Below are positions 27,094 through 36,104 of a DNA stretch of 40,557 nucleotides, piece by piece. The number at the start of each line of letters is the position of its first letter. Position 1 is the stretch's first letter. The stretch spans positions 1 to 40,557 of the forward strand of contig JACPYG010000008.1 in the NCBI GenBank assembly GCA_016196125.1. The letters are read 5' to 3'. The position numbers were made by a program, and so were the translations under genes. The notes below the pieces were generated by a model. That model saw only the letters and a list, made by a program, of their open reading frames with translations. It was not told where the DNA came from and searched no databases. Source of the DNA: Candidatus Staskawiczbacteria bacterium (lineage in GTDB: Bacteria; Patescibacteriota; Minisyncoccia; Minisyncoccales; Staskawiczbacteraceae).

Positions 27094-27723
27094 TTATTTT
27101 GATTCCAACAATTCAATGACCTCCTGATCACCGACTTGAGGGAAATCCCCATAATATGCCCCGACTGAACCCAAATAGTTATCAGTGTCCTCAAGCGTAA
27201 CCACATCATCAACTTCTTTTCTTAATTTCAATGCCATATCATGGGGCGCAACCGGCACCGCAACAATAATCTTTTTGGGTTTTTCTTTTTTTAATGCCTG
27301 AATGGCTGCAAATATAGTAAGTCCTGTGGCTATTCCATCATCTACAACAATTGCCGTCTTGCCATGCGCCGCAATATGTTTTCTATCCCCAAGATATGTT
27401 TTTCTTCTCCTTAGGGCTTCCTCTTGTTCTTTTTCCATTTCCTTTTTAAGCCATACAGGATCAAGCAATGATTTCTCAAATTCATTGCAAACTGACTCCC
27501 CCTCTTCGGTAACGGCGCATACTGCATATTCGGGATTATCGGGATGGCCGATTTTTCTGGTGATGATAATATCAAGCGGTACGTTTAATGCTTTTGCCAC
27601 TTGGAATCCCAGCACCACGCCTCCTCTTGGTAATGCGTAGACTACTGTATCGGTACCCTTGTAATCATGCAACTCTTTGGCAAGCAGCTTGCCTGCCTCC
27701 TGCCTATTTATCGCAAAAAACAT
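27094..27723 (-). CDS. phosphoribosyltransferase family protein
   Basis: AIVVDDGIATGLTIFAAIQAL PRPP-binding motif. Confidence 0.88.
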   Translation of the reverse strand: MFFAINRQEAGKLLAKELHDYKGTDTVVYALPRGGVVLGFQVAKALNVPLDIIITRKIGHPDNPEYAVCAVTEEGESVCNEFEKSLLDPVWLKKEMEKEQEEALRRRKTYLGDRKHIAAHGKTAIVVDDGIATGLTIFAAIQALKKEKPKKIIVAVPVAPHDMALKLRKEVDDVVTLEDTDNYLGSVGAYYGDFPQVGDQEVIELLESK

Positions 27724-27727
27724 GGGA

Positions 27728-28324
27728 TTACTTTTTTATGTATTTAAACAAAGCAATTATGCCTAATACAATAATAACTAATAAGGCCAAGGAGGATATC
27801 CAATCCAATGTAACTGCTAAGGCGCCATAGCCTCCGCCCATCATACTATAATAATTGCCCATCATATTGTTTGTTGAATTATTGCCAAATGGAGACGACC
27901 GCCCTCCCCACATCATATTCATCATCGGCATCCAGCCACTGCTTATTGACGGAAACGCCGCCGAAGTATCGCAACCAGAAAGACGTTTGCCCATGACAAT
28001 GTGAATCTGCTCTTCGCCCTCTTCACCGTGCGCTTGAATCATCATTGCATTCATGGCGGCGTGCGAATCTCCGGCCATCTGACCCATAAAATACTCTCCA
28101 AGAACTCCAAATTGTTCGTTGCTCAAATTATCGCAAGCAACCTCTTTAGTTTGAAGTTTATTCCAAAGCTCTTTGCCTTCTTTTTCTTCGCGGACGGTGT
28201 GTTCAACTACTTCTTCCCAATCCGCCGCAGAATTGGAAAACCTGCTCATCATTTGAGCGCTTACATCGGCGGAAAATGAACTAATAGTGATTGCAGCAAG
28301 AATTGTGAAAATGGCTTTTTTCAT
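27728..28324 (-). CDS. Met-rich secreted/membrane hypothetical protein
   Basis: Signal peptide-like N-term; Met-rich MMNMMWGG, NNMMGNYYSMMGGG; C-terminal TM. Confidence 0.7.
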   Translation of the reverse strand: MKKAIFTILAAITISSFSADVSAQMMSRFSNSAADWEEVVEHTVREEKEGKELWNKLQTKEVACDNLSNEQFGVLGEYFMGQMAGDSHAAMNAMMIQAHGEEGEEQIHIVMGKRLSGCDTSAAFPSISSGWMPMMNMMWGGRSSPFGNNSTNNMMGNYYSMMGGGYGALAVTLDWISSLALLVIIVLGIIALFKYIKK

Positions 28325-28331
28325 ACTTTTA

Positions 28332-28655
28332 TTAAAAAACTAACACCTTATCTGAACTCTCGACCATTTTGAGCAAATCGGACATCGTGGAAACCGGACA
28401 TATTTTACTTTCACCTTTGCCTCGCAATTCAAGGCAAGAGCCACAAACGTAGATTTCGCCCTTTAATCTTTTAAATTCCGTGATTTTCTCTGAAATATCA
28501 AAATATTCGCTGTCGGGAATAGTGTCCAGTTCCGACCCTTCACTCATTAAAAATATTTCTACCTGATGATTGGTTTTGAGCGCGGTAATTCCAAGCCGGA
28601 ACGTATTCCAAATATGTTCGGGATTATTAGATTGTAGAATTATGCCGAGTTTCAT
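28332..28655 (-). CDS. DsrE-family-like sulfur relay protein
   Basis: MKLGIILQSNNPEHIWNTFRLGITAL ... VCGSCLELRG. Confidence 0.7.
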   Translation of the reverse strand: MKLGIILQSNNPEHIWNTFRLGITALKTNHQVEIFLMSEGSELDTIPDSEYFDISEKITEFKRLKGEIYVCGSCLELRGKGESKICPVSTMSDLLKMVESSDKVLVF

Positions 28656-28695
28656 AAATAATTACTCTATTATAATAATTCGTCGTATTCTGTAT

Positions 28696-28950
28696 TTATT
28701 GTTTTATCGTGTTGAACAGCCAGGCAAAAAGCCAAGCTGCCAATAGCGCCACTGCATTCCATATAATAAGACCTGATACAAAATATCCTAACCCAAAATA
28801 TGTTGATACAAAATTAACATCGGCGTGCACTGCATAACGCATAGTTATCATTCTTATGGGCGGATACATAGCTACTCCCGCATAGCAAACAATATATACG
28901 ATACTTGTCCAAGCTGCGGTAACTTTTAACAAATGATTTATGTTAATCAT
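28696..28950 (-). CDS. small two-TM membrane protein, DUF5676-like
   Basis: MININHLLKVTAAWTSIVYIVCYAGVAMYP... Confidence 0.65.
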   Translation of the reverse strand: MININHLLKVTAAWTSIVYIVCYAGVAMYPPIRMITMRYAVHADVNFVSTYFGLGYFVSGLIIWNAVALLAAWLFAWLFNTIKQ

Positions 28951-29083
28951 GATAGTGTATTTATTATAGTTTCATGCCAGACGACCTTTACTGGGAGGTT
29001 ATAACCTCTTCTGGCATTCATCGCGCGCATAGATATTTTTCTCGCCTTTTTCTTTTTTTAATGGAATAAATTTCTCATTATGT

Positions 29084-29863
29084 CTAATAAGGAGAATATT
29101 GAAGATTATTCAACATTTGCTGGATAAGAACTAACATCTGCTTAATTGTTTCCAATACTCCGGCTGAATATGATGATGGCTGGTAGTAGGCGCCGCCGCC
29201 GGTGACAAATGTCATATCCCGGCCATATACAACCTGGCCGTTGCTATTCTGGGCAAGCGTTCGGTAATGATACGTTGTATTTTGCGTCAGATTGCTTATT
29301 GTTTGGGAAACTGAACCGGAATAATTAATCTGCTGGTTATTGCTTGCATAGCCGTAATTAGCGCTTGTTCCATATTGGAACCAGACGGCAATGGCATATG
29401 TTCCTCCGTAAACATATCCATTCAGTGTTGCCCGGTTATTGTAAATGTTCGTAGCCGCATTTGTCTGGGCATAGAAGTTATAGGTTAAACCGCTTGTCGT
29501 AAAAGTTACATCCTGGCCATAGTTTATGGCATAGCTGTTCTGGACTACTGCCCTAAAGTGGTAGGTAGTATTTGGACTAAGACCATAAACATTCTGATTA
29601 AAATATCCCGCATAATTCTGACTTATGCGTATCGTTTCGTATCCATAACTGGTTGTCGTTCCATATTGGAACCAAACATTAGAGGAATAATCTCCCCCCA
29701 GGTCATACAGATTTCCGCCAAGTGTCACCGAAACATCTTGGATATTTGTTGCCGAATTCGTCTGCGCTTGCGGAACGGTAAAGGCCAATACAAACCCGGC
29801 AGACATAAGTAGCGCTAACGCTATCACAGAACTAATTTTGAGATTAATAGCGGTCATATTCAA
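29084..29863 (-). CDS. secreted protein with two fibronectin-III-like repeats
   Basis: Signal peptide; two repeats VWFQYGTTTSYGYE.../VWFQYGTSANYGYA... Confidence 0.75.
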   Translation of the reverse strand: MNMTAINLKISSVIALALLMSAGFVLAFTVPQAQTNSATNIQDVSVTLGGNLYDLGGDYSSNVWFQYGTTTSYGYETIRISQNYAGYFNQNVYGLSPNTTYHFRAVVQNSYAINYGQDVTFTTSGLTYNFYAQTNAATNIYNNRATLNGYVYGGTYAIAVWFQYGTSANYGYASNNQQINYSGSVSQTISNLTQNTTYHYRTLAQNSNGQVVYGRDMTFVTGGGAYYQPSSYSAGVLETIKQMLVLIQQMLNNLQYSPY

Positions 29864-29926
29864 AAAAGTTAGGATTTTTATTTTGGTTCAGATTCGGCCT
29901 CCAAACTCTAAACCTCAAAAGATGCA

Positions 29927-30097
29927 TCATTTGCCTTTGTTGCCCGTTTTTGAAAAACCTTTCTTTTTCTTTTCTTTCACCATTGTCTTTGGGTCAAGCC
30001 GTTTGGCTAAACCCCAAACCCGCACAATAAATTGAGCCCTGATATCATCAAAAATCCTCTTTCCCCTTTGTATTTTATTTGTGAATGTGTTGGACAT
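29927..30097 (-). CDS. possible 56-aa basic protein
   Basis: MSNTFTNKIQRGKRIFDDIRAQFIVRVWGLAKRLDPKTMVKEKKKKGFSKTGNKGK*. Confidence 0.35.
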   Translation of the reverse strand: MSNTFTNKIQRGKRIFDDIRAQFIVRVWGLAKRLDPKTMVKEKKKKGFSKTGNKGK

Positions 30098-30145
30098 GGT
30101 ATAAGGTAATTAGTTTAACCGTTTTCCGCTCTTAAATGACAGTGA

Positions 30146-30454
30146 CTATACAACCATATGCTTATGTCTCAGCTGATGCAGAATAGCGCACGGTTCAACA
30201 ATTCTCTCGTCAACTATTCTGTAATGGATATTTAGCCCCTCTCTTCTTGTTTGCACTAACCCATTGTGGCGGAGCAATGCCAAGTGCTGTGATAAATTTG
30301 CCTTGGGCATTTTTGTAATCTTAATCATTTCCTCGCATGACATTTCTTTGTTAACCTTCAGCAGATTAAGTATCTCCAGACGTTTGGAACTGGCCAAAAT
30401 TTTATAGATATGGGCATTTTTGTTATACGCTTCTTTAGGCAACGCTGTTTTCAT
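30146..30454 (-). CDS. ArsR family HTH regulator
   Basis: ILASSKRLEILNLLKVNKEMSCEEMIKITKMPKANLSQHLALLRHNGLVQTRREG. Confidence 0.88.
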   Translation of the reverse strand: MKTALPKEAYNKNAHIYKILASSKRLEILNLLKVNKEMSCEEMIKITKMPKANLSQHLALLRHNGLVQTRREGLNIHYRIVDERIVEPCAILHQLRHKHMVV

Positions 30455-30547
30455 GGTATTAGTTTATTAGTTTAGAAACTTATTGACTATCTACCTTAAG
30501 AGTACTCCCGGCAATAATCCGTGTCAAGTATTTTTGGTGGAAAACAA

Positions 30548-30570
30548 AAACCGGCTAATGGCCGGGATAT
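30548..30570 (-). terminator. Rho-independent terminator
   Basis: CCGGCCATTAGCCGGTTTTTG on the minus strand. Confidence 0.7.
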
Positions 30571-30882
30571 AAATACGCTAAAGGAGGCTGTTGGCGGGAT
30601 TTTTCCTTGGATCTGTCAGTTTGGCTTTGCAGATGTTTATCAAGGCCCACGCCACTCTCTCTTGCCTCCCCCACTTTAATTATACTCCAATAAGGCGCCG
30701 TGTCAACCTATTAGATCCCTAATAATTATTAAAATTTTAGCGCCAGATACTAATTTTAAATTTAAAAGCAAAAACCGGGCTTGAACCAGGCTTTTATGGT
30801 TAAACCACCTTTTAGTCATTTGCGACATTTCTTGTGAACCGTGTGTGTCAACACAAAATCCCAGGTAGATTTATCCCTTGAT

Positions 30883-31059
30883 TTAGCACGTGCACTGTGT
30901 TTCTGGCTTCTTACAACCAGAACATTTTACTACGCAATGCGTCTCCCCACAGCTGTGGTTTGGGTCGTGGGTTGCCGATTCCACTCCACACATATCGCAC
31001 TTGTATGCCATAGGTGAATCTGCCGGCATGTTGCACTTTTTGCAAGTTACATTTTCCAT
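30883..31059 (-). CDS. 58-aa Cys-rich (10 Cys) putative metal-binding protein
   Basis: MENVTCKKCNMPADSPMAYKCDMCGVESATHDPNHSCGETHCVVKCSGCKKPETQCTC*; not in the ORF track. Confidence 0.7.
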   Translation of the reverse strand: MENVTCKKCNMPADSPMAYKCDMCGVESATHDPNHSCGETHCVVKCSGCKKPETQCTC

Positions 31060-31071
31060 ATTTTATTAATT

Positions 31072-31345
31072 TTATCTTTGAATATGTTGACCTTTTTGCA
31101 TTATAGCTTTTCTCTTTGATAAAAGCAAATTAAAAACAACTGATATTGAGCTGGTAGCCATTGCAACTGAAGCAAATATTGGATTTTGATACCTAATTTC
31201 CCAGTAATAGCTTTAGCGGTACGCTGATCATCTCCCCAGAATCATCACTACTTCAATGTTTAGTTTTTGCAGTTGTTTTATTGCTTCTATTACCGTTTCT
31301 TTTGTGGTATCAGCAACGAAAACAAAAACCACAAGCTTCCTTTCC
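31072..31345 (-). pseudogene. remnant of copper-type P1B ATPase C-terminus
   Basis: ADTTKETVIEAIKQLQKLNIEVVMI...(deletion/frameshift)...NPIFASVAMATSSISVVLNLLLSKRK. Confidence 0.75.
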
Positions 31346-31436
31346 GTCACCTACCTATTTACGGCCTTCTTTGTGTGACGAGTGTTTCCAGGAGGCAGTA
31401 ATATCTCCTACCCTTTTTATGAATAGTATTAAAAAA

Positions 31437-32516
31437 TTACAATAATTCGGATGGATATTTTAAATTTCCGCTTTTATAGGCCGACGCTTTAGAATAATAT
31501 TTTATATTATCTCCAAAACTATCAATATCTTTTCTTATAAAATCCTTGGTTTCCCTGCCAAAATAACCTTCTTCCGATACAAATTTAATTTTGTTTTGCG
31601 AACTTTTTAATATTAAGTCGGGGATATTTAAACCTAATTGACAAAGTGCAAAAATCCAGGCCGGACTCCTGGGGTTTATTTCATAGATATAATATGCATC
31701 TTTATTTTTTATGGTTTCAATTTCAATAATACACGTCCCAAAAGGAACCACTTTTACCAAATGTTCAGCAAACTCAAGCAATTCTCTATTTTTATCAATT
31801 TTTCCAAACCAAGTGGCTCCATTATGATCGCTTCCTATTTTAACCATCTCTGCATACCCCACGATTTTATTATTTTTTATGCCTATCACACAATTACGAA
31901 ATTCTACTTCTTTATCGGTAATATATCTTTGAATGAGACAATTAACCTCACCATTATTCCAAAGATTGGATAATTTTTTAATATTTGAAATAAGATCCGT
32001 TTCATTTTCACAATGATGCGCTCCTTTCACAAGCCCTTTACATATTACAGGATAACCAATTTTTTCTGCATAATTTATTGCTTCTTTTATAGAATTTACT
32101 TGCTTTGTTTCAGGAGTCTTATAATTTTTATATTTTACCACTTCTGGCAGATTTATTTTTTGAATTTTTTTAAGAACTTCCCTTATAGGTATTATTAATT
32201 TTACGCCAAGATGCTCAATTTTCTCTTTAATAAAAGAGAATAAAATTGCAGTTTCATCATAACAAGGAAATATGTAATCCAATCCATAGACTTTTTTAAC
32301 ATTGATTATTTTATTTATTAACGAGTCAAAATTAAGTGTCCTTATTTCTTCCCAACAAAAAACATCTTCAAATAAATTTTTATCTGAAGTGACAAATGAC
32401 GTATCATCTACTCCAATAATTTTAAACCCCACATCTTTTAAGCATCGACTTACGCCAAGCCCGGCTTGGGGACTGTCAATAACCTTCAAATCACTTACGA
32501 TTGCCACTTTATTCAT
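31437..32516 (-). CDS. ATP-grasp ligase (CarB-like)
   Basis: GYPVICKGLVKGAHHC ... CIIEIETIKNKDAYYIYEINPRSPAW. Confidence 0.82.
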   Translation of the reverse strand: MNKVAIVSDLKVIDSPQAGLGVSRCLKDVGFKIIGVDDTSFVTSDKNLFEDVFCWEEIRTLNFDSLINKIINVKKVYGLDYIFPCYDETAILFSFIKEKIEHLGVKLIIPIREVLKKIQKINLPEVVKYKNYKTPETKQVNSIKEAINYAEKIGYPVICKGLVKGAHHCENETDLISNIKKLSNLWNNGEVNCLIQRYITDKEVEFRNCVIGIKNNKIVGYAEMVKIGSDHNGATWFGKIDKNRELLEFAEHLVKVVPFGTCIIEIETIKNKDAYYIYEINPRSPAWIFALCQLGLNIPDLILKSSQNKIKFVSEEGYFGRETKDFIRKDIDSFGDNIKYYSKASAYKSGNLKYPSELL

Positions 32517-33576
32517 ATATTTTAATTAGTGGTATTGGAGAAATAAAATTAGAAGCTTGGCTAAAAGAATACGCTCCAATGTTGTGAATAATTATTTTAT
32601 CTCCAACCACAGGTATTTGATTGATTATTAAATTTTCAGCGATTTTATCAATTTGCATGCAAGAATTACCAAAAATATTTACCTTTATAATTTCTTCTTT
32701 TTTATCTTTTCGTTTTGGCATAAATTCAATCCAAAATTTCTTCTCAAAATAACATTGAAAATGCATAATATTCGTGTCTACCACCACGTCAAAATAATTA
32801 TCCGCATTTTTTCTGATGGAAATTATACTCGTTTCAATATATATTGCGTCTGATACAATATTCCTGCCCGCTTCACTCATTATTTTAATTTTAGGAAAGA
32901 TATTTTTTATCAGTGAAGGGATCTTCTTATAAATATCCTTTCCGAAAATAAATTCATTAGCCGCAGGCAGCCCGCCCCCAATATTAACAAAAGTTATTTT
33001 GTGTTTGATTTTATCAAAAGTGTTTTTGATGTTTTTAAGTAAAAATTCATAATTAGATAAATTAAAATTATTGGTGGAAAAATGGAAGTGAAGTCCGTCT
33101 AATTTTAAAGTGGTTATTAACAAATTTAACTTTTTTGATAATTTTTCATCAGAAATACTATATCCAAACCTGTTCCATATTCCTGGTTTATCAAAATACA
33201 AACGCAGACCAACCCTTATTTTTGACAATAACCCTTCCTTTTTTAAAATCTGTAAAATATCAAAATCGGTATCATTATCAATATTGAAGTATAAAATTTC
33301 CACACTATTTAAAATATCTTTTATAGTCTCAACCGATTTACCGGGTCCATTTAATACTAATTCCTTCGGTTTAACTTTTTTAATTAACTCCCATTCATAG
33401 CTTGAAACTATTTCAAATTGGCTATCCGTTTGTTTTATGGTCTCTAAAACTGGCTCCATAAAATTAGTTTTTACCGAATAAAATAATTGAAAATTTAAGC
33501 CTTTTTTTAAAAAGGCATTCTTTAATTTATTTATGTTTTCTTTTATTTTACTTTTATGGACGATATAGTATGCCAT
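32509..33576 (-). CDS. fold-type III PLP-dependent decarboxylase (LysA/Orn-DC-like)
   Basis: FYSVKTN, LHFHFSTN, VNIGGGLP, EAGRNIV, GNSCMQIDKI, GAYSFS. Confidence 0.85.
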   Translation of the reverse strand: MAYYIVHKSKIKENINKLKNAFLKKGLNFQLFYSVKTNFMEPVLETIKQTDSQFEIVSSYEWELIKKVKPKELVLNGPGKSVETIKDILNSVEILYFNIDNDTDFDILQILKKEGLLSKIRVGLRLYFDKPGIWNRFGYSISDEKLSKKLNLLITTLKLDGLHFHFSTNNFNLSNYEFLLKNIKNTFDKIKHKITFVNIGGGLPAANEFIFGKDIYKKIPSLIKNIFPKIKIMSEAGRNIVSDAIYIETSIISIRKNADNYFDVVVDTNIMHFQCYFEKKFWIEFMPKRKDKKEEIIKVNIFGNSCMQIDKIAENLIINQIPVVGDKIIIHNIGAYSFSQASNFISPIPLIKIYE

Positions 33577-34422
33577 CTAGATTACTTTCTTTTTTAGATA
33601 ATAAAAATAATCATTATCAGTTTCATAAAATTCCCGATATTGATTAAGGGCATTTACGTCAAATTTGACGGTATGCAAATAAGAGGAATTCTTATTATTT
33701 GTTTTGTAAATTAATCCCAGCGGTGGAACCACAAAATAAGAACCGCCCATCATCCTGTCCGAGTAAAAAAGGGATTTATACTTTCCAACAGAATTTACAA
33801 ATAAAAGGGCGTATGCGTTCTCATAAGACCTGGTTATTCCCAGAGCATCATAATATTTTTTTTCCAAAGAAAAAGAATATTTTGACTGAAGCGCATTCCC
33901 TCCTATCCCCCAAAAAGAAGGAATCACAATTAAATCCACTTTTTTGGTATATTTCCTGAATATTTCCGGCAATATCAAGTCCCAGCAAATAGCCACTCCA
34001 ACCCTTATTTTCCCCACATTAAATGTTACTATCTTATCATCCGATTCACAGATATAATTTTCATTATAAATTAAAGCCTTTTTATGATATTCCTTTAAAA
34101 TTTTACCATTTTTAATAACCAAGGAAGCGTTAAAATATTTACCGTTCTTTTTTAAAAGCACTGAACCCATCACGAAAGTTGGCGAAGAATATAATTTTGA
34201 AATATCTTTTAATGTTTTTTGTATTTCCAAGGAAGAAATTTCTTTTTCGTATTCGGGTATAACATCTAATTTAAGAGGACCAGACAAAAAATATTCTGGG
34301 AATATAAGCAAATCAAGGGACTTTATCTGTTTTTTATTTTTCTCCAATAATTTTTTAACTTCTTGGATGTTTTCACCAACAAATAAAAATTTTGGCAGAT
34401 ATTGAAAAAACCCTATTTTCAT
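33577..34422 (-). CDS. carbon-nitrogen (nitrilase-superfamily) hydrolase
   Basis: Glu-Lys-Cys triad contexts FPEYFLSG, EYHKKALI, GVAICWDLILPEIFR. Confidence 0.87.
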   Translation of the reverse strand: MKIGFFQYLPKFLFVGENIQEVKKLLEKNKKQIKSLDLLIFPEYFLSGPLKLDVIPEYEKEISSLEIQKTLKDISKLYSSPTFVMGSVLLKKNGKYFNASLVIKNGKILKEYHKKALIYNENYICESDDKIVTFNVGKIRVGVAICWDLILPEIFRKYTKKVDLIVIPSFWGIGGNALQSKYSFSLEKKYYDALGITRSYENAYALLFVNSVGKYKSLFYSDRMMGGSYFVVPPLGLIYKTNNKNSSYLHTVKFDVNALNQYREFYETDNDYFYYLKKKVI

Positions 34423-34470
34423 AATTTTATAAAATATCCCCTGCTATTTACGGCAGGGGATGTCAACTTT

Positions 34471-35457
34471 TCAGAGGATGTCGTTGAAATAACCATCCCT
34501 GTCCCAACTCAACATGGGCTTTATCTTTGACCTATATTCTCGGCACACTGCTAAGAACGGCCTGCGGATGCGCCATTTTTCTCCTTCAAAGCGCAGTTTC
34601 TTTAATCTTCTGAGCCAATGAACACTGTGCCCCAGCTCCTTAGACACTGTCGCAGGACTTTTTTTCTGCCACCCTAACCTCCTTAGTATGGGGTCAAGAA
34701 TATAACACGAGGCACCGTAAAGATGTTCATCGCAAATGCCAAGTTCACTAATCAACGGCTTTCTGTTGATTATGTATTGCGGAACTTCTAACATTTCCGC
34801 AATTTTACAAACTTCGCACTTGTAGAAATCTGCCAGTGGAGAAAAGTGACCAGCTGGACCACCAACAGTAAAGGCTCCCAAGATAACCTCTGTACCGTTT
34901 GTAGTTCCAGCGCATACTGCGTTAAGATTATCTGCTATCTGCAGAAGCAAAATTGATCTAATCCGTGGCAGTATTCCACTTAATTCCCATCTTCCACAAT
35001 TCGGAAAAACGCCATGTAACGAGCTTACAATGGACGAAATGTCCATGTACTCGTATTCTATCCCCATTCCCTTAGCAGATCTTACTGCATACAAGACGTC
35101 TTCGTATTCCGAATCAGTCATCTCGCCTTGTTTTCCGAATGGTCCCCTTCCTAAAATAATCCCCTTAAAAAAGTGTCTTGTGTTTTTAAGGGCCTTTTGA
35201 CACAGCGATGCCACTGTTATGGAATCGATGCCGCCGGAAAGTCCCACTACAATACCGTCCAATTCTAGTTTTGAATACCCAGAAATATCTTTGAGACATT
35301 TTCTTATGAATTGTTGTATGCCTTCAACAACTCTGGTGGGGATAACGATGTTTTCAGGCTTAATCCTTGCCTGAAAATTGATCTCTCCATCGTTAGCGAT
35401 GGGAAACCACATCTTAATTTCGGGTGCCACGACCTCTGCGGTAATCTTTTCAGGCAT
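34471..35457 (-). CDS. NAD synthetase-like (NadE) PP-loop protein, divergent
   Basis: VVGLSGGIDSITVASL; GTTNGTEVILGAFTVGGPAGHFSPLADFYK; strong SD. Confidence 0.78.
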   Translation of the reverse strand: MPEKITAEVVAPEIKMWFPIANDGEINFQARIKPENIVIPTRVVEGIQQFIRKCLKDISGYSKLELDGIVVGLSGGIDSITVASLCQKALKNTRHFFKGIILGRGPFGKQGEMTDSEYEDVLYAVRSAKGMGIEYEYMDISSIVSSLHGVFPNCGRWELSGILPRIRSILLLQIADNLNAVCAGTTNGTEVILGAFTVGGPAGHFSPLADFYKCEVCKIAEMLEVPQYIINRKPLISELGICDEHLYGASCYILDPILRRLGWQKKSPATVSKELGHSVHWLRRLKKLRFEGEKWRIRRPFLAVCREYRSKIKPMLSWDRDGYFNDIL

Positions 35458-35607
35458 GACTGCCTCCCAAGTGTTGAGTGAAGATTTAAAGTTCTACATG
35501 AAAACTAACACATTTACCCTAATTTTGCAATGCTTTTGTGTCATACAACAAAAACCCGAGATCGCCCAGGTTAAAGTTTTGGTGTCACCTTACTGCCTCC
35601 TGGCAAC

Positions 35608-35769
35608 CTACCTCTTGGATTCTTTGTGCAGTGTGTGTTTTTTGCAAAATCTGCAAAATTTATTCAATTCCAACTTTTTTTCTATTGTTTTTTTTGATTT
35701 TTTTGTAAAATAATTAACATTTTTACAAATAGTGCACTGAACCTTTAAAAATGGTTTTTTGGCTGCCAT
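35608..35769 (-). CDS. rpmG: 50S ribosomal protein L33
   Basis: MAAKKPFLKVQCTICKNVNYFTKKSKKTIEKKLELNKFCRFCKKHTLHKESKR. Confidence 0.88.
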   Translation of the reverse strand: MAAKKPFLKVQCTICKNVNYFTKKSKKTIEKKLELNKFCRFCKKHTLHKESKR

Positions 35770-35776
35770 TGTTTTA

Positions 35777-35850
35777 TGGAACATAAAACATAGAACATAG
35801 AACAAAACAAAGTGTTGTGTTGTGTGTTATATGTTATGTGTTATGTAATA
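35777..35850. repeat. degenerate heptad repeats in complementary arms
   Basis: (ACATAGA)n-like then (TGTTATG)n-like. Confidence 0.7.
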
Positions 35851-35853
35851 ATG

Positions 35854-35925
35854 AGCCGATGGAGAGAATTGAACTCTCGACTTCCATCTTACCATGATGG
35901 CGTTCTGCCACTGAACTACATCGGC
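35854..35925 (-). tRNA. tRNA-Thr (anticodon GGT)
   Basis: GCCGATG/CATCGGC acceptor; CCATC-ATGGTAA-GATGG. Confidence 0.88.
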
Positions 35926-35930
35926 ATATA

Positions 35931-35976
35931 AGTGCTCCCTGCCGCCGGCAAGCAGGTGCTACTGAGCTACATCGGC
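35931..35976 (-). pseudogene. truncated tRNA 5' half, tRNA-Gly(GCC)-like anticodon region
   Basis: GCCGATGTAGCTCAGTAGCACCTGCTTGCCGGCGGCAGGGAGCACT; D loop shortened, T arm absent. Confidence 0.65.
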
Positions 35977-35991
35977 CTGTTTTTAAAAAAG

Positions 35992-36074
35992 TGGGCAGTG
36001 CAGGACTTGCACCTGCGAAGGGTAGAACCCGTCAGATTTACAGTCTGATGCCTTTGCTGCTCAGCCAACTGCCC
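35992..36074 (-). tRNA. tRNA-Tyr (anticodon GTA)
   Basis: Class II tRNA: GGGCAGT/ACTGCCC acceptor, TCAGA-CTGTAAA-TCTGA, long variable arm. Confidence 0.9.
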
Positions 36075-36104
36075 ATAGATTGTTTTTTACCACAAAAATC
36101 GCTG

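Noticed and set aside
33663-33675. ATTTGACGGTATG matching part of the 38-bp left-edge repeat
   Set aside because: Only 13 nt inside a normally coding stretch of the CN hydrolase; likely chance.
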